Shown: positions 53,680 to 61,664 of the stretch, in pieces
How positions within the stretch are numbered: position 1 is the first letter of the stretch
How the letters are laid out: each line of letters opens with the position of its first letter
Source of the DNA: Chloroflexota bacterium
GTDB lineage: Bacteria > Chloroflexota > Anaerolineae > Anaerolineales > Anaerolineaceae
Direction: 5' to 3'
Assembly: GCA_016838895.1 (NCBI GenBank)
Contig: JAEKNU010000014.1
Coordinates: 1-64,000, forward strand
DNA length: 64,000 bases
Position numbers and translations under genes: made by a program
The notes under the pieces: generated by a model
Told to the model about the DNA's origin: nothing
The model's input: only the letters and a program-made list of their open reading frames with translations
Database searches by the model: none

Positions 53680-54225
53680 CTATTCTTTATTTAAATGTTT
53701 TATTTTTTTAATGGCATCATTTGCCCAATCAATTTCGCAGGTCAGCAATCGAATACCATTTTCTACAATCAGCTCATAGAGCAGCTGTTCTTTTCCTTCT
53801 TTGCCAAGCTGTATACTTGCAGAAACTTCATCGCTATGTAAAAAACGCAATCGTGTTGTTAATTCTTGCTTGTAATGTTCCAAATTGGTAACAATTTTTT
53901 CAGCAGCGACCCCAGATGAAAAAAATATTTGCACTAAGGATTGGTTTCGATGTGTCTGAACAGGTATTGGATTTGATAACCATTGTTGTAATTCATCTAC
54001 ACCATCCTCAGTGATAGTGTAGATTTTTTTATTCGGTTTTGCAGACTGAATTTCCACGCTGCTTGAAATCATCCCCATCTGTTCAAGATCCTTCAATGTA
54101 CGATAAATTTGACTCTGGGTAGAAGGCCAAAAATGCTGAATTGTCTTTTCTACCTTCCTTTGTAAATCGTATCCGGTTTTTGGAGAATTGTGTAAAAAGC
54201 CAAGAATGGTGTGTTTTAGAGACAT
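53680..54225 (-). CDS. PadR family transcriptional regulator
   Basis: The 181-aa regulator starts at ATG 54223-54225, six bases after GGGAGG. MSLKHTILGFLHNSPKTGYDL is the standard PadR N-terminus, followed by the winged helix (WPSTQSQIYRTLKDLEQMGM, KPNKKIYTITEDG) and a C-terminal helical dimerisation domain. PadR proteins repress detoxification or export genes in response to small aromatics. It shares a transcript with the hydrolase and has a palindrome over its own promoter. Confidence 0.88.
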   Translation of the reverse strand: MSLKHTILGFLHNSPKTGYDLQRKVEKTIQHFWPSTQSQIYRTLKDLEQMGMISSSVEIQSAKPNKKIYTITEDGVDELQQWLSNPIPVQTHRNQSLVQIFFSSGVAAEKIVTNLEHYKQELTTRLRFLHSDEVSASIQLGKEGKEQLLYELIVENGIRLLTCEIDWANDAIKKIKHLNKE

Positions 54226-54250
54226 AAACATCCTCCCGAGAATCATTTTT

Positions 54251-54294
54251 ATATAACACCACTCATATATATCACATGTGTTATATTTAATCAA
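54251..54294 (-). promoter_or_regulatory. padR promoter with overlapping palindromic operator
   Basis: On the minus strand TTGATT (54289-54294), 17-base spacer, TATATA (54266-54271). Inverted repeat ATATAACAC / GTGTTATAT (54251-54259 and 54278-54286) flanks and overlaps the -10 box, with CACATGTG at its right side. This is a typical layout for PadR autorepression. Confidence 0.65.
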
Positions 54295-54484
54295 GGGATT
54301 TTTTACTATATCATTCAATAACAGATATTTTTCGAAGATTTCCCTTCAAATTTCGGGGAAATGCCATTTTCCTGCTGTGTAACACCAGAAATGAAAAGGT
54401 TTGATAAGCAGTAAAACAAAACTGCGTTTATAATTTCTTTACCAAAGATAAATTGACGATATGGTTAATATCGGGGAACATCAT

Positions 54485-54928
54485 ATGAAATATCGATTAA
54501 TTCAAAAAGCTGAGTTGGATAAACTTTTGCTGTTATATCAACATCTTAACCCGCATGATCCGCAAGTGGACAAGGATACATACATGGATGTATGGCGTCA
54601 ATTCATGGATGATCCAAAGATTTCATGTATTGTTGCCGAAGAGGATGGCATTCTGATCGCTTCCTGCACGTTGATTATTGTGCCCAATCTCACCCGCGGC
54701 GGCCGACCCTATGGCCTCATCGAAAATGTGGTTACCCATGCCGACTATCGTAATCGCGGAATCGGCAAGCAAATCTTACATTATGCTCTTGATCTGGCCT
54801 GGAAAGAGGATTCCTACAAAGTCATGCTGCTTACCAGTCGGAAAGATGAAAAGATAATGCAGTTTTATGAAAGCGCTGGTTTCCTACGTGGTGTTAAAAC
54901 CGGTTTTGTTGCCAAACCTGAAGTATAA
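54485..54928 (+). CDS. GNAT family N-acetyltransferase
   Basis: The 147-aa protein starts at ATG 54485, six bases after GGGGAA. GNAT motif A is visible as ENVVTHADYRNRGIGKQIL (R/Q-x-x-G-x-G/A acetyl-CoA site), and motif B as MLLTSRKDEKIMQFYESAGF. It transfers an acetyl group from acetyl-CoA to an unknown small molecule or protein amine. It begins a run of small plus-strand genes. Confidence 0.85.
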   Translation: MKYRLIQKAELDKLLLLYQHLNPHDPQVDKDTYMDVWRQFMDDPKISCIVAEEDGILIASCTLIIVPNLTRGGRPYGLIENVVTHADYRNRGIGKQILHYALDLAWKEDSYKVMLLTSRKDEKIMQFYESAGFLRGVKTGFVAKPEV

Positions 54929-54946
54929 AATACTCGGAGATCGAAT

Positions 54947-55333
54947 ATGAATGCATTATTGCTGATTAGTTACATTGTTTTTATCTGGTTTGTTTTACTC
55001 CATACGCTTGAAGAAATTGCCTGCGATATTATGGAAACTCAAATCGGACATATTCACATGACCCGCAACAAGTACCTCCTGGGTGTGGCTGCTATCTCCA
55101 CCCTGAATTTGACCACCCTCTCGTTACTTATCCTCAATATCCGGATTGGTGCATACCTGGGATTATTCTGCACTGCTGTTTTCGGTATATTTCAAGCCAT
55201 TGTCCATACCGTTGGTTATTTTAAAGAACACCGAAAATGTCGTGGCTTAGGTGCAGGATTTTACTCTGCCATTCCACTTGCAGTTATTGGCTTGATCACT
55301 TTTCTGCAACTATTAAATATTATCATCAATTAA
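54947..55333 (+). CDS. HXXEE domain membrane protein
   Basis: A 128-aa, four-helix membrane protein with LHTLEE (His19, Glu22, Glu23) in the first helix and a histidine in IVHTVGYFKEH in the third, the pattern that names the HXXEE family. Function unknown; the conserved His and Glu suggest metal binding within the membrane. It follows the GNAT gene by 18 bp. Confidence 0.8.
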   Translation: MNALLLISYIVFIWFVLLHTLEEIACDIMETQIGHIHMTRNKYLLGVAAISTLNLTTLSLLILNIRIGAYLGLFCTAVFGIFQAIVHTVGYFKEHRKCRGLGAGFYSAIPLAVIGLITFLQLLNIIIN

Positions 55334-55421
55334 CCTGATGACCGATTGACATTTATGGGGATATTCGCGTACAAATAACCAACCACATTTCGCCAATCCA
55401 TTTTGGCAAAGGAAATCAATT

Positions 55422-55742
55422 ATGATCAGTCGTATATGGCATGGCTGGACAAGCTCTGAAAACGCAGATACCTATGAAGCCTTGTTAGGTGAAGAAATTT
55501 TTGTTGGTATCCTGAATCGCGAAATCCCGGGATTCATTGATATTCAATTATTGCGTCGTAAAGTAGAAAACGAAGTCGAATTCATCACCATCATGCGCTT
55601 TGCTTCTCTGGATGCTGTCATTGAGTTTGCCGGTGAGGATTACGAGGCTTCCGTTGTTCCACCCAAAGCCCGCACCGTTCTTTCTCGTTTTGATCAGCGC
55701 TCACAGCATTATGAAATCATTTCAGAGAAAAAAGCCAAATAA
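55422..55742 (+). CDS. Antibiotic biosynthesis monooxygenase (ABM) domain protein
   Basis: The 106-aa single-domain protein begins MISRIWHGWTSSENAD and contains GFIDIQLLRRKVENEVEFITIMRF split over two strands, typical of the dimeric ABM/YgiN ferredoxin-like fold. Members degrade haem, oxidise quinones or have no known activity. AAAGGAA precedes the ATG. Likely co-transcribed with the hydrolase 20 bp downstream. Confidence 0.82.
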   Translation: MISRIWHGWTSSENADTYEALLGEEIFVGILNREIPGFIDIQLLRRKVENEVEFITIMRFASLDAVIEFAGEDYEASVVPPKARTVLSRFDQRSQHYEIISEKKAK

Positions 55743-55762
55743 AATCTTTTTGTGAGGGTTCC

Positions 55763-56569
55763 ATGGGGCAAGAAATACATTTTGAGTTAATCAATCCACA
55801 AAATACCCGGGCGCCATGGCTGATCATGGTGCACGGCTTCACTCATAACAGCGGCTATTTCACAGCGCAAATCCCTGTTTTCCAACATAACTATCGCCTG
55901 TGTTTGGTCGACTTGCGCGGACATGGAAAATCTGGTGATGTACCTGGTCCATTCGGGGTGGAAGAATACGCTGATGACCTCTTCGATGTGCTGGATAAAG
56001 CCAAAATAGATCAGGCACATTTCTGGGGAACCCATACCGGATCGGCCATCGCCCTGATTATGGCATTACGCCAACCTGAACGCTTCAAGTCGTTGATACT
56101 GGAGGGTACTTTTTTACCTGGTTTCCCCATGCCGCGTGTGGGTGAATTGATCAATCGTGCCCGTAAAATTGCAAAAGAAAATGGCATCCCTAATGCTCGC
56201 GAGGACTGGTTTAATCATGCTGATTGGTTTGATGTGATACGTGCCAATCCGAATCAATGTCGGGCTGCAGCTCACCATCAATTGGTTGATGACTTCGAAG
56301 GCGCTCCCTGGTTATCAGACCTTCCGGCCTTGGCAGTCACTCCCGCGGCGAATTTTCTGAATGAAATTCACATGCCTGTTTTGGTTTATAACGGCGAACA
56401 TGATCTCCCTGATTTCAAGCAAGCTGCCAATTTTCTGAAAGCAAACCTGCCTAATGTTCAGCAGGCGATCATTCCAAATGGCGGTGGATTCCCTGCATGG
56501 GAGTATCCCGACACCGTAAATAAGCTGGTAAAATCATATTTATATCAACTTCAAGGGGAATACGAATGA
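55763..56569 (+). CDS. Alpha/beta hydrolase with His at the nucleophile position
   Basis: A 268-aa hydrolase fold: MVHGFTHNSGYF oxyanion region, DLRGHGKS, and the elbow WGTHTGSAIAL where the usual G-x-Ser-x-G reads G-T-His-T-G. Asp follows in YNGEHDLPDF. The Ser to His change is shared with some hydrolase subfamilies having HTGA elbows, so it is probably not an error, but the mechanism is unclear. The stop overlaps the next start by ATGA. Confidence 0.78.
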   Translation: MGQEIHFELINPQNTRAPWLIMVHGFTHNSGYFTAQIPVFQHNYRLCLVDLRGHGKSGDVPGPFGVEEYADDLFDVLDKAKIDQAHFWGTHTGSAIALIMALRQPERFKSLILEGTFLPGFPMPRVGELINRARKIAKENGIPNAREDWFNHADWFDVIRANPNQCRAAAHHQLVDDFEGAPWLSDLPALAVTPAANFLNEIHMPVLVYNGEHDLPDFKQAANFLKANLPNVQQAIIPNGGGFPAWEYPDTVNKLVKSYLYQLQGEYE

Positions 56570-57306
56570 TCACTGCCATTGAAGAATGTTCATTAAACGC
56601 CTGGCCGGCATTGCAAACCCGGTTCTACGACGGCTGGGTGCTGCGCTTTGCCGACGGTTACACCAGACGCGCCAATTCAGTCAATGCCCTTTTCCCATCC
56701 AGCCTGGATCTATCCGAGAAAATCACGGCCTGTGAAGAAATCTACCGCAAGCGAAACCTGCCCGTCGTGTATAAAATGACACCGGCTGTGCAGCCCGGCG
56801 ACCTTGACGGTCAACTCGCGGCGCGCGGCTATGAGATCAATGCCCTCACCAGTGTACAGACACTTTCACTAATTGAAAACGATTTTCATCAATCACCACA
56901 AGTGACACTGGAAGACAATTTATCTGAGGGTTGGTTGAATGATTTTTGTCGTTTGAGCAGCGTTAGCGAAAGTCAAAGAAAAACCCTGCAAAATATACTG
57001 CAAAATATACTTCCACACCACAGCTTTGTCTCCCTCAAAACAGATGGCAAATGTGTTGCCTGTGGTATGGGCGTGCTGGAAAATAAGACCATCGGGCTGT
57101 ATGAGATCGTCACGGATGAAGCCTTTCGTGGTCGTGGCTACGGCCAAAAAATCGTAAAAAGTATCTTAGCCTGGGGTAAAAACAATGGAGCGCAAACCTC
57201 TTACTTGCAAGTCATGTGTAACAATCCGCCCGCTCTGCGCCTTTATCAAAAAATTGGGTATAAAGAACAATATCAATACTGGTATCGCATAAAAAAACCA
57301 ATATAA
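56566..57306 (+). CDS. GNAT family N-acetyltransferase, two-domain type
   Basis: The 246-aa protein has a degenerate N-terminal half (WPALQTRFYDGWVLRFADGY, a common start in this subfamily) and a C-terminal GNAT domain with EIVTDEAFRGRGYGQKI and the ending NPPALRLYQKIGY. A short in-frame repeat (LQNILQNILP) reflects a duplicated 12-bp sequence near 56989-57012. It is translationally coupled to the preceding hydrolase. Confidence 0.85.
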   Translation: MITAIEECSLNAWPALQTRFYDGWVLRFADGYTRRANSVNALFPSSLDLSEKITACEEIYRKRNLPVVYKMTPAVQPGDLDGQLAARGYEINALTSVQTLSLIENDFHQSPQVTLEDNLSEGWLNDFCRLSSVSESQRKTLQNILQNILPHHSFVSLKTDGKCVACGMGVLENKTIGLYEIVTDEAFRGRGYGQKIVKSILAWGKNNGAQTSYLQVMCNNPPALRLYQKIGYKEQYQYWYRIKKPI

Positions 57307-57417
57307 AATAAGCGTACCCATTTTTCAAAAGTAGATATGCAATACGGTTCAGAGAGCGGTTTCTACTCAACTTTGCTGGCCAACCTGATTAAATAACCTC
57401 ATAAAAAGGATTAACCA

Positions 57418-58254
57418 ATGAATCATCCAATTGAATTAATGAATTTGTTTTGGACAACTGCCGGTATTTTCCCGGGCCAGGCTGAAATCAGTCGCTTTGA
57501 TTTTATTGACAGAGTTGCCGCAACTGCCAATGCCGGCTTCAAAGGCATTGGGATCTGGCATGCCGATCTGGAGCATATCCTGCAGTTTCACACCCTGAAA
57601 GGCATGAAAAGAATTCTAGATGATCATGGTATAAAATACGTCGAACTGGAATTCCTCAATGATTGGTTTCTGGAGGGTGCCAGGAAGGACGAATCTGATA
57701 GCCGCAAGAAGAGGCTGTTTGAAGCCTCTCAAGTTTTGCATGCCAAACATGTGAAAATCGGCGATTTTTACAGCTCGGTTGCTCCGATGAACAAAATCAT
57801 TGATGCCTTTGGCTCATTGTGCGCAGAGGCCAAACAATACAATGCAACCATCGGGTTTGAGATCATGGTCTGCTCGATGATCAATCAGCTTGGCGAAGCT
57901 ATCAATATGGTTGAGAAAGCCAATGTGGAAAATGGTGGATTGATTCTCGATATTTATCAGGTCGCAAATCTGGGCATGACCTATGAAGAGATCAGCCGTA
58001 TCCCCCTCAAACACCTGATCAACGTGGAACTCAATGATGGCACCCTACCGGATAATCCTAATCATGACCCATCCAACCGCTGCTTTTGTGGGGATGGTGA
58101 ATATGATATTCACGGATTCATTTACTGCATTCAGCAAATGGGATACGCTGGCCCCTGGGCCGTCGAAGTCATATCCGAAAGTCTTTGCAAATTACCATTG
58201 AATGAAATGAGTACCAGATCCTATACGACTACCCTGGCACAATTTAGATCATAA
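57418..58254 (+). CDS. Xylose isomerase-like TIM-barrel protein
   Basis: The 278-aa protein fits the sugar phosphate isomerase/epimerase family (AP endonuclease 2-like barrel). Metal ligands are suggested by VELEFL (Glu), FEIMV (Glu), LILDIYQ (Asp) and the final VEVISE (Glu), with GDGEYDIHGF before it. Relatives include inosose dehydratases and keto-sugar epimerases. It stands apart from the uronate operon, so substrate is open. AAAAGGA lies upstream of the ATG. Confidence 0.8.
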   Translation: MNHPIELMNLFWTTAGIFPGQAEISRFDFIDRVAATANAGFKGIGIWHADLEHILQFHTLKGMKRILDDHGIKYVELEFLNDWFLEGARKDESDSRKKRLFEASQVLHAKHVKIGDFYSSVAPMNKIIDAFGSLCAEAKQYNATIGFEIMVCSMINQLGEAINMVEKANVENGGLILDIYQVANLGMTYEEISRIPLKHLINVELNDGTLPDNPNHDPSNRCFCGDGEYDIHGFIYCIQQMGYAGPWAVEVISESLCKLPLNEMSTRSYTTTLAQFRS

Positions 58255-58273
58255 CTTTCTTTAAGGACAAATC

Positions 58274-58828
58274 ATGTTAAATAAATTTTCCAATCGTCTT
58301 TATGCTTCAGCCAAAGGCTGGGGGATTCTCGCGCTGATCGTCGGCTTTGTACTATTCTTCAGTATTACCTTGTCTTTATTGCCCACAGTCATTCCTGCCT
58401 CCGAAACGATGGTCTCGCTGGATGACCCTGTTTTTTATACCCCCGAGCAGGTCTTCTCCATCCTTGGCGATTGGGAAGCAACCGGACGCATCCAGCAGCT
58501 CTGGTTCCACATGACCTGGGACGTGATTGTCCCCGTCTGGTCCTTCCTGATCATAGGCCTTTCCAGTTCATGGCTGCTCATGCGTGGGTTTACGCCTGAC
58601 AATAAATGGCGAAAATTAAACCTGGTTGCCTTCGTTTCTGCTTTTGACCTGCTGGAAAATTTCAGCCTGGCCGCGCTGATCCTTGTTTATCCAGCGCAAC
58701 CTGCCTGGCTGGCGTGGCTCAAGACCGGCTTTACCATGACGAAGTACGCCTGTGGCGTGCTGATTATTGGGGTATTGCTGGTTGGGTTGATCGGGGCGGT
58801 AAGGAATAAGTTCAGGGTATTGGTATAA
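58274..58828 (+). CDS. Hypothetical membrane protein
   Basis: A 184-aa protein with four predicted helices (about 16-36, 78-96, 112-135 and 150-175) and an outward loop between the first two. TAAGGAC precedes the ATG and the gene follows the TIM-barrel gene by 19 bp, so both are likely on one transcript. No family is recognised. Confidence 0.7.
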   Translation: MLNKFSNRLYASAKGWGILALIVGFVLFFSITLSLLPTVIPASETMVSLDDPVFYTPEQVFSILGDWEATGRIQQLWFHMTWDVIVPVWSFLIIGLSSSWLLMRGFTPDNKWRKLNLVAFVSAFDLLENFSLAALILVYPAQPAWLAWLKTGFTMTKYACGVLIIGVLLVGLIGAVRNKFRVLV

Positions 58829-58846
58829 GTACAACTTTTTTCTCCA

Positions 58847-58874
58847 TTACAGATCTGGTTACATTATGTATAAT
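58847..58874 (+). promoter_or_regulatory. Promoter of the mntA-hepT pair
   Basis: TTACAG (58847-58852), 16-base spacer, TATAAT (58869-58874), 17 bp upstream of the mntA ATG. Confidence 0.55.
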
Positions 58875-58891
58875 TGAATCAGAGGAATCGT

Positions 58892-59191
58892 ATGGATATT
58901 CATCAGATAAGAGCGTTCACACCTCAAATACAGGCTATCGCTAAAAAACATGGTATCACTTCTGTGTATCTATTTGGTTCTGTTGCCAAATTAACGACGA
59001 CACAATCCAGCGATGTTGACTTTCTGGTAAAAATGGATGACGGTGCTTCTTTATTCGGTATGGCAGGTTTCCTGTATGAATGTGAAAAACTTCTCGGTGT
59101 ACCGGTTGATGTTATTCCATACTCATTATTAAACGATATTGATGACAGGGATTTCGCAACAAATATCCAAAAAGACGCTGTAATGCTATGA
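58892..59191 (+). CDS. mntA: MntA-type nucleotidyltransferase antitoxin
   Basis: This 99-aa minimal nucleotidyltransferase starts at ATG 58892, seven bases after AGAGGA. It has LFGSVAKL (Gly29-Ser30) and SDVDFLV (Asp41 and Asp43), the GSx10DxD catalytic pattern. In HepT-MntA systems MntA neutralises the RNase toxin HepT by adding AMP residues to a tyrosine next to the HepT active site. Its stop overlaps the hepT start (ATGA). Confidence 0.88.
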   Translation: MDIHQIRAFTPQIQAIAKKHGITSVYLFGSVAKLTTTQSSDVDFLVKMDDGASLFGMAGFLYECEKLLGVPVDVIPYSLLNDIDDRDFATNIQKDAVML

Positions 59192-59511
59192 AAGAGACAC
59201 AAAAGTTAATACAGGATATGGTATCTGCAATAAATATCATCTTGGAATATGACATTGATACATATGATCATTTTCTCAGGGATGAGAAAACACAGGATGC
59301 CATCATGTATCGATTAATAATTTTAGGAGAAGCAGCCAATCAAATCCCTGATGAATTGCAGGAAAGTCACCCTGAAATTCCCTGGTCATCTATGATTGGT
59401 ACAAGAAACGTCATTGTACATGGATATGATCAGGTCAAATTGCAGATTGTTTGGGATATTATTCAAAACAATTTACCAGCACTAAAGGTGTCTTTAGAAA
59501 TTTTCTTATAA
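59188..59511 (+). CDS. hepT: HepT-type HEPN RNase toxin
   Basis: The 107-aa all-helical HEPN protein carries the RX4HXY motif at Arg73, His78 and Tyr80 (GTRNVIVHGYDQV). LGEAANQIP is also characteristic of the family (formerly DUF86). It is an RNase whose activity is blocked when MntA AMPylates the motif tyrosine. Motif intact and full length, so probably functional. Confidence 0.9.
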   Translation: MKETQKLIQDMVSAINIILEYDIDTYDHFLRDEKTQDAIMYRLIILGEAANQIPDELQESHPEIPWSSMIGTRNVIVHGYDQVKLQIVWDIIQNNLPALKVSLEIFL

Positions 59512-59591
59512 ACACAACAAATCTCACACAATGTGGGGAGCAAATTCAATGGTGCTACAGACACATTCAGAAAGATACATAATTTCAAACA

Positions 59592-60167
59592 ATGGCGATC
59601 AATTACTCATCAATATACCTGGAATTAAAAAAATGGGTCATTACATTTTCAATTATAATATTCCTTTATTTTTGTTATAGAACCTTTCGGGGTTTGCAAA
59701 GGTTTAATAATTATCCATCATTGTATCCAGATTTTGAATATAGATTGTTTTTCGTTGCCATACCCCTCGCATATTATTTCCTGTTTCTCTTATTCATCAT
59801 TCTCTGGCAATTTACCGCAAAAGAATTTCTCCTCCTTACTCCCGATGCAATCATATACCAGTACACAATTTTTGGTATTGGTATTAAAAAAATATATATT
59901 GCAACAAAGATCACTGACCTGAAAATTAATGAAAAGAAATTCAGAAAATATGATGGAAGATGGAATCCATTGAAAAGATTAGATTATTCATGTGATACCA
60001 TAGGGGGTGCCATTGGTATCACATACGAAAACCGTTTCGTTCATTTATGTATATATTTAAATCAAAATGAAGCTAGGAAAATCATTGTGGAAATTATTGA
60101 TTGGTATGGTACAACCAAAATAATTGAAAAACATCTTCTCACTTCCCCAACACCACCGCCCGACTGA
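59592..60167 (+). CDS. Hypothetical membrane protein
   Basis: A 191-aa protein with two hydrophobic helices (about 13-30 and 48-72) followed by a soluble C-terminal part with strand-rich segments (LLTPDAIIYQYTIFGIGIKKIYI), resembling PH-like domains of small membrane proteins. No clear ribosome-binding site precedes the ATG. Its 3' end overlaps the methyltransferase 3' end on the other strand by 29 bp. Confidence 0.6.
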   Translation: MAINYSSIYLELKKWVITFSIIIFLYFCYRTFRGLQRFNNYPSLYPDFEYRLFFVAIPLAYYFLFLLFIILWQFTAKEFLLLTPDAIIYQYTIFGIGIKKIYIATKITDLKINEKKFRKYDGRWNPLKRLDYSCDTIGGAIGITYENRFVHLCIYLNQNEARKIIVEIIDWYGTTKIIEKHLLTSPTPPPD

Positions 60168-60708
60168 AAAACACTTTTGGTCGGGCGATTTCCTTAAATC
60201 CAAAGTCTTTCGCCAATGCCACGGTGCGTTCAAACCCCTTGCCTGTTACATGAATGTGCGGCTCGACCAGCAGGAATTGACCGCCTGTTTTCAGGGCATC
60301 ATAGATCTCCTGCAAGAATGCCTCCTGATTTCTCACCTCATGCACCATCCAGAAAGCTACCGCAAAATCAATCGCTTCAGCAATGCCAATTCTTTCCGCG
60401 CTGCATAAATGCGGTTCAACGCGTTCCATGACACCCGCTTTCTCTGCGCGCTTGCCCAGCCCAGCCAGCATCACTTCCGACAAATCCGCTCCAATCACTT
60501 TGCCATGCTCACCCACCATCTCGGCCATGGGCAAACTCAGATAGCCCATCCCGCAGCCCACATCCAGGACCACGTCCCCGGATTTAACCAAACCGGCCAG
60601 CATTTTCTTTGGATTTTGCAGCGCGTTTCGTACTGGGTTATCAAAGGTAAACAACAGCCAGGGCGGGCAGGTATAGGGTTCTTGCTTCAGGTTGGGTTGA
60701 TTTTTCAT
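60139..60708 (-). CDS. Class I SAM-dependent methyltransferase
   Basis: The 189-aa enzyme has the SAM-binding motif VLDVGCGMGYL (47-57), an acidic second-strand end at GADLSE, and an IDFAVAFWMVHEV segment. It is a small Methyltransf_25-like protein with unknown acceptor. An 18-bp operator identical in outline to that of the neighbouring marR gene lies 25 bp upstream of its start, so MarR very likely represses it. Confidence 0.85.
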   Translation of the reverse strand: MKNQPNLKQEPYTCPPWLLFTFDNPVRNALQNPKKMLAGLVKSGDVVLDVGCGMGYLSLPMAEMVGEHGKVIGADLSEVMLAGLGKRAEKAGVMERVEPHLCSAERIGIAEAIDFAVAFWMVHEVRNQEAFLQEIYDALKTGGQFLLVEPHIHVTGKGFERTVALAKDFGFKEIARPKVFFSRAVVLGK

Positions 60709-60732
60709 AATAATTTCTCCAATTTATATTAT

Positions 60733-60750
60733 TTAGTTTGTTCTAACTAA
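60733..60750. promoter_or_regulatory. MarR operator upstream of the methyltransferase gene
   Basis: TTAGTT-TGTTCT-AACTAA. It matches the site at 61203-61220 in 16 of 18 positions and sits at the promoter position for the minus-strand methyltransferase gene. Confidence 0.7.
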
Positions 60751-60774
60751 CTTCCTAAGTAAATAAAAAAGCAG

Positions 60775-61197
60775 CTACCGGTCCATGGCTTTGCCCAACA
60801 GCTCAGTTAGCGTGGTTATTTCCTGCTCATCCAGATTGGCGGTCAATACCGACACCATTCGTTGATGCACGCTATCATGCAGTTGATCAAAGTCCCTGCC
60901 CTGCGCCGTAAGCGCGATATGATAAACGCGCTTATCCTGCTGGTCCTGCACTTTTTCGACAAAACCCTTTTCAATCAGGGTATTCACAATCGCTGACACG
61001 GAAGGCTTGGTCACATCTAGTTCACGTGCCAGATCACTGAAGGTTGGCGATTCCATTTGAATAATTTTGTTAAAGTAAAGCATCTGCCGCATGGACAATT
61101 GCGAGAAGGTCTCGTCCTTAAATGCCTGTGACTCCACCTCGGCCATCATGGCCGTGGTGACTTCTATGATTTCTGTGAGCGTCCTTTTTTCAACCAT
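60775..61197 (-). CDS. MarR family transcriptional regulator
   Basis: The 140-aa protein has the MarR winged helix: FSDLARELDVTKPSVSAIV recognition region, then LIEKGFVEKVQDQQDKRVYHI wing (split over two segments). MarR proteins repress nearby genes until a small ligand binds. The neighbouring methyltransferase has the same operator, so this pair forms a small regulon. Confidence 0.88.
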   Translation of the reverse strand: MVEKRTLTEIIEVTTAMMAEVESQAFKDETFSQLSMRQMLYFNKIIQMESPTFSDLARELDVTKPSVSAIVNTLIEKGFVEKVQDQQDKRVYHIALTAQGRDFDQLHDSVHQRMVSVLTANLDEQEITTLTELLGKAMDR

Positions 61198-61198
61198 A

Positions 61199-61248
61199 TT
61201 AGTTAGTTTTTCCTAACTAATAATAAATCTCTTTTATAACCCTGTCAA
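61199..61248 (-). promoter_or_regulatory. marR promoter and operator
   Basis: On the minus strand TTGACA (61243-61248), 17-base spacer, TATTAT (61220-61225). Immediately downstream, over the expected start site, lies palindrome TTAGTTAG / CTAACTAA (61199-61206 and 61213-61220), with core TTAGTT-N6-AACTAA at 61203-61220. This arrangement indicates autorepression. Confidence 0.75.
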
Positions 61249-61265
61249 GGGATAGCATTTTTCCA

Positions 61266-61303
61266 TTGTCAGGAAAAATATATCAGAGTATAATTAGTTA
61301 TAC
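61266..61303 (+). promoter_or_regulatory. Promoter of the AbrB/ABC genes with overlapping palindrome
   Basis: TTGTCA (61266-61271), 17-base spacer, TATAAT (61289-61294). The palindrome GTATAA-TTAG-TTATAC (61288-61303) covers the -10 box and start site, a good position for repression by the AbrB-type product. Confidence 0.7.
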
Positions 61304-61337
61304 TTTTCATACTTTTACAACTTTTCAGAGGTCAACG

Positions 61338-61562
61338 ATGATGAAAATGAAAGGGAAACACGCCTGGACCGCCAAAGTCGGGGAAAAAGGGCAAATTGTC
61401 ATTCCCAAAGAAGCACGCGATATTTTTGATATACACCCAGGGGATACGCTCATTTTATTGGGCGATGAAGACCAGGGCATCGCTATCATGAAAAATGAAA
61501 TTCTGACAACCTTCGTGGATTCTGTGCTCAAAGCACAGAATCGGACTGAAGATCCTGAATAA
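61338..61562 (+). CDS. AbrB/SpoVT family DNA-binding protein
   Basis: A 74-aa swapped-hairpin protein starting at ATG 61338, six bases after AGAGG. The AbrB fold is seen in AKVGEKGQIVIPKEARDIF and HPGDTLILLGDEDQG. Members act as transition-state regulators or antitoxins. Here it precedes an ABC transporter operon by about 100 bp, as do many regulators of export systems, and no toxin gene adjoins it. Confidence 0.85.
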   Translation: MMKMKGKHAWTAKVGEKGQIVIPKEARDIFDIHPGDTLILLGDEDQGIAIMKNEILTTFVDSVLKAQNRTEDPE

Positions 61563-61664
61563 ATTCAAATCATCACCATCAAAAATCAATGGTGACAGTA
61601 ATAGAAACATCATATACGCTCCAGTTTACCTGAGCAGCCTTGATGCGTTCAAAGGAGCAATGCC

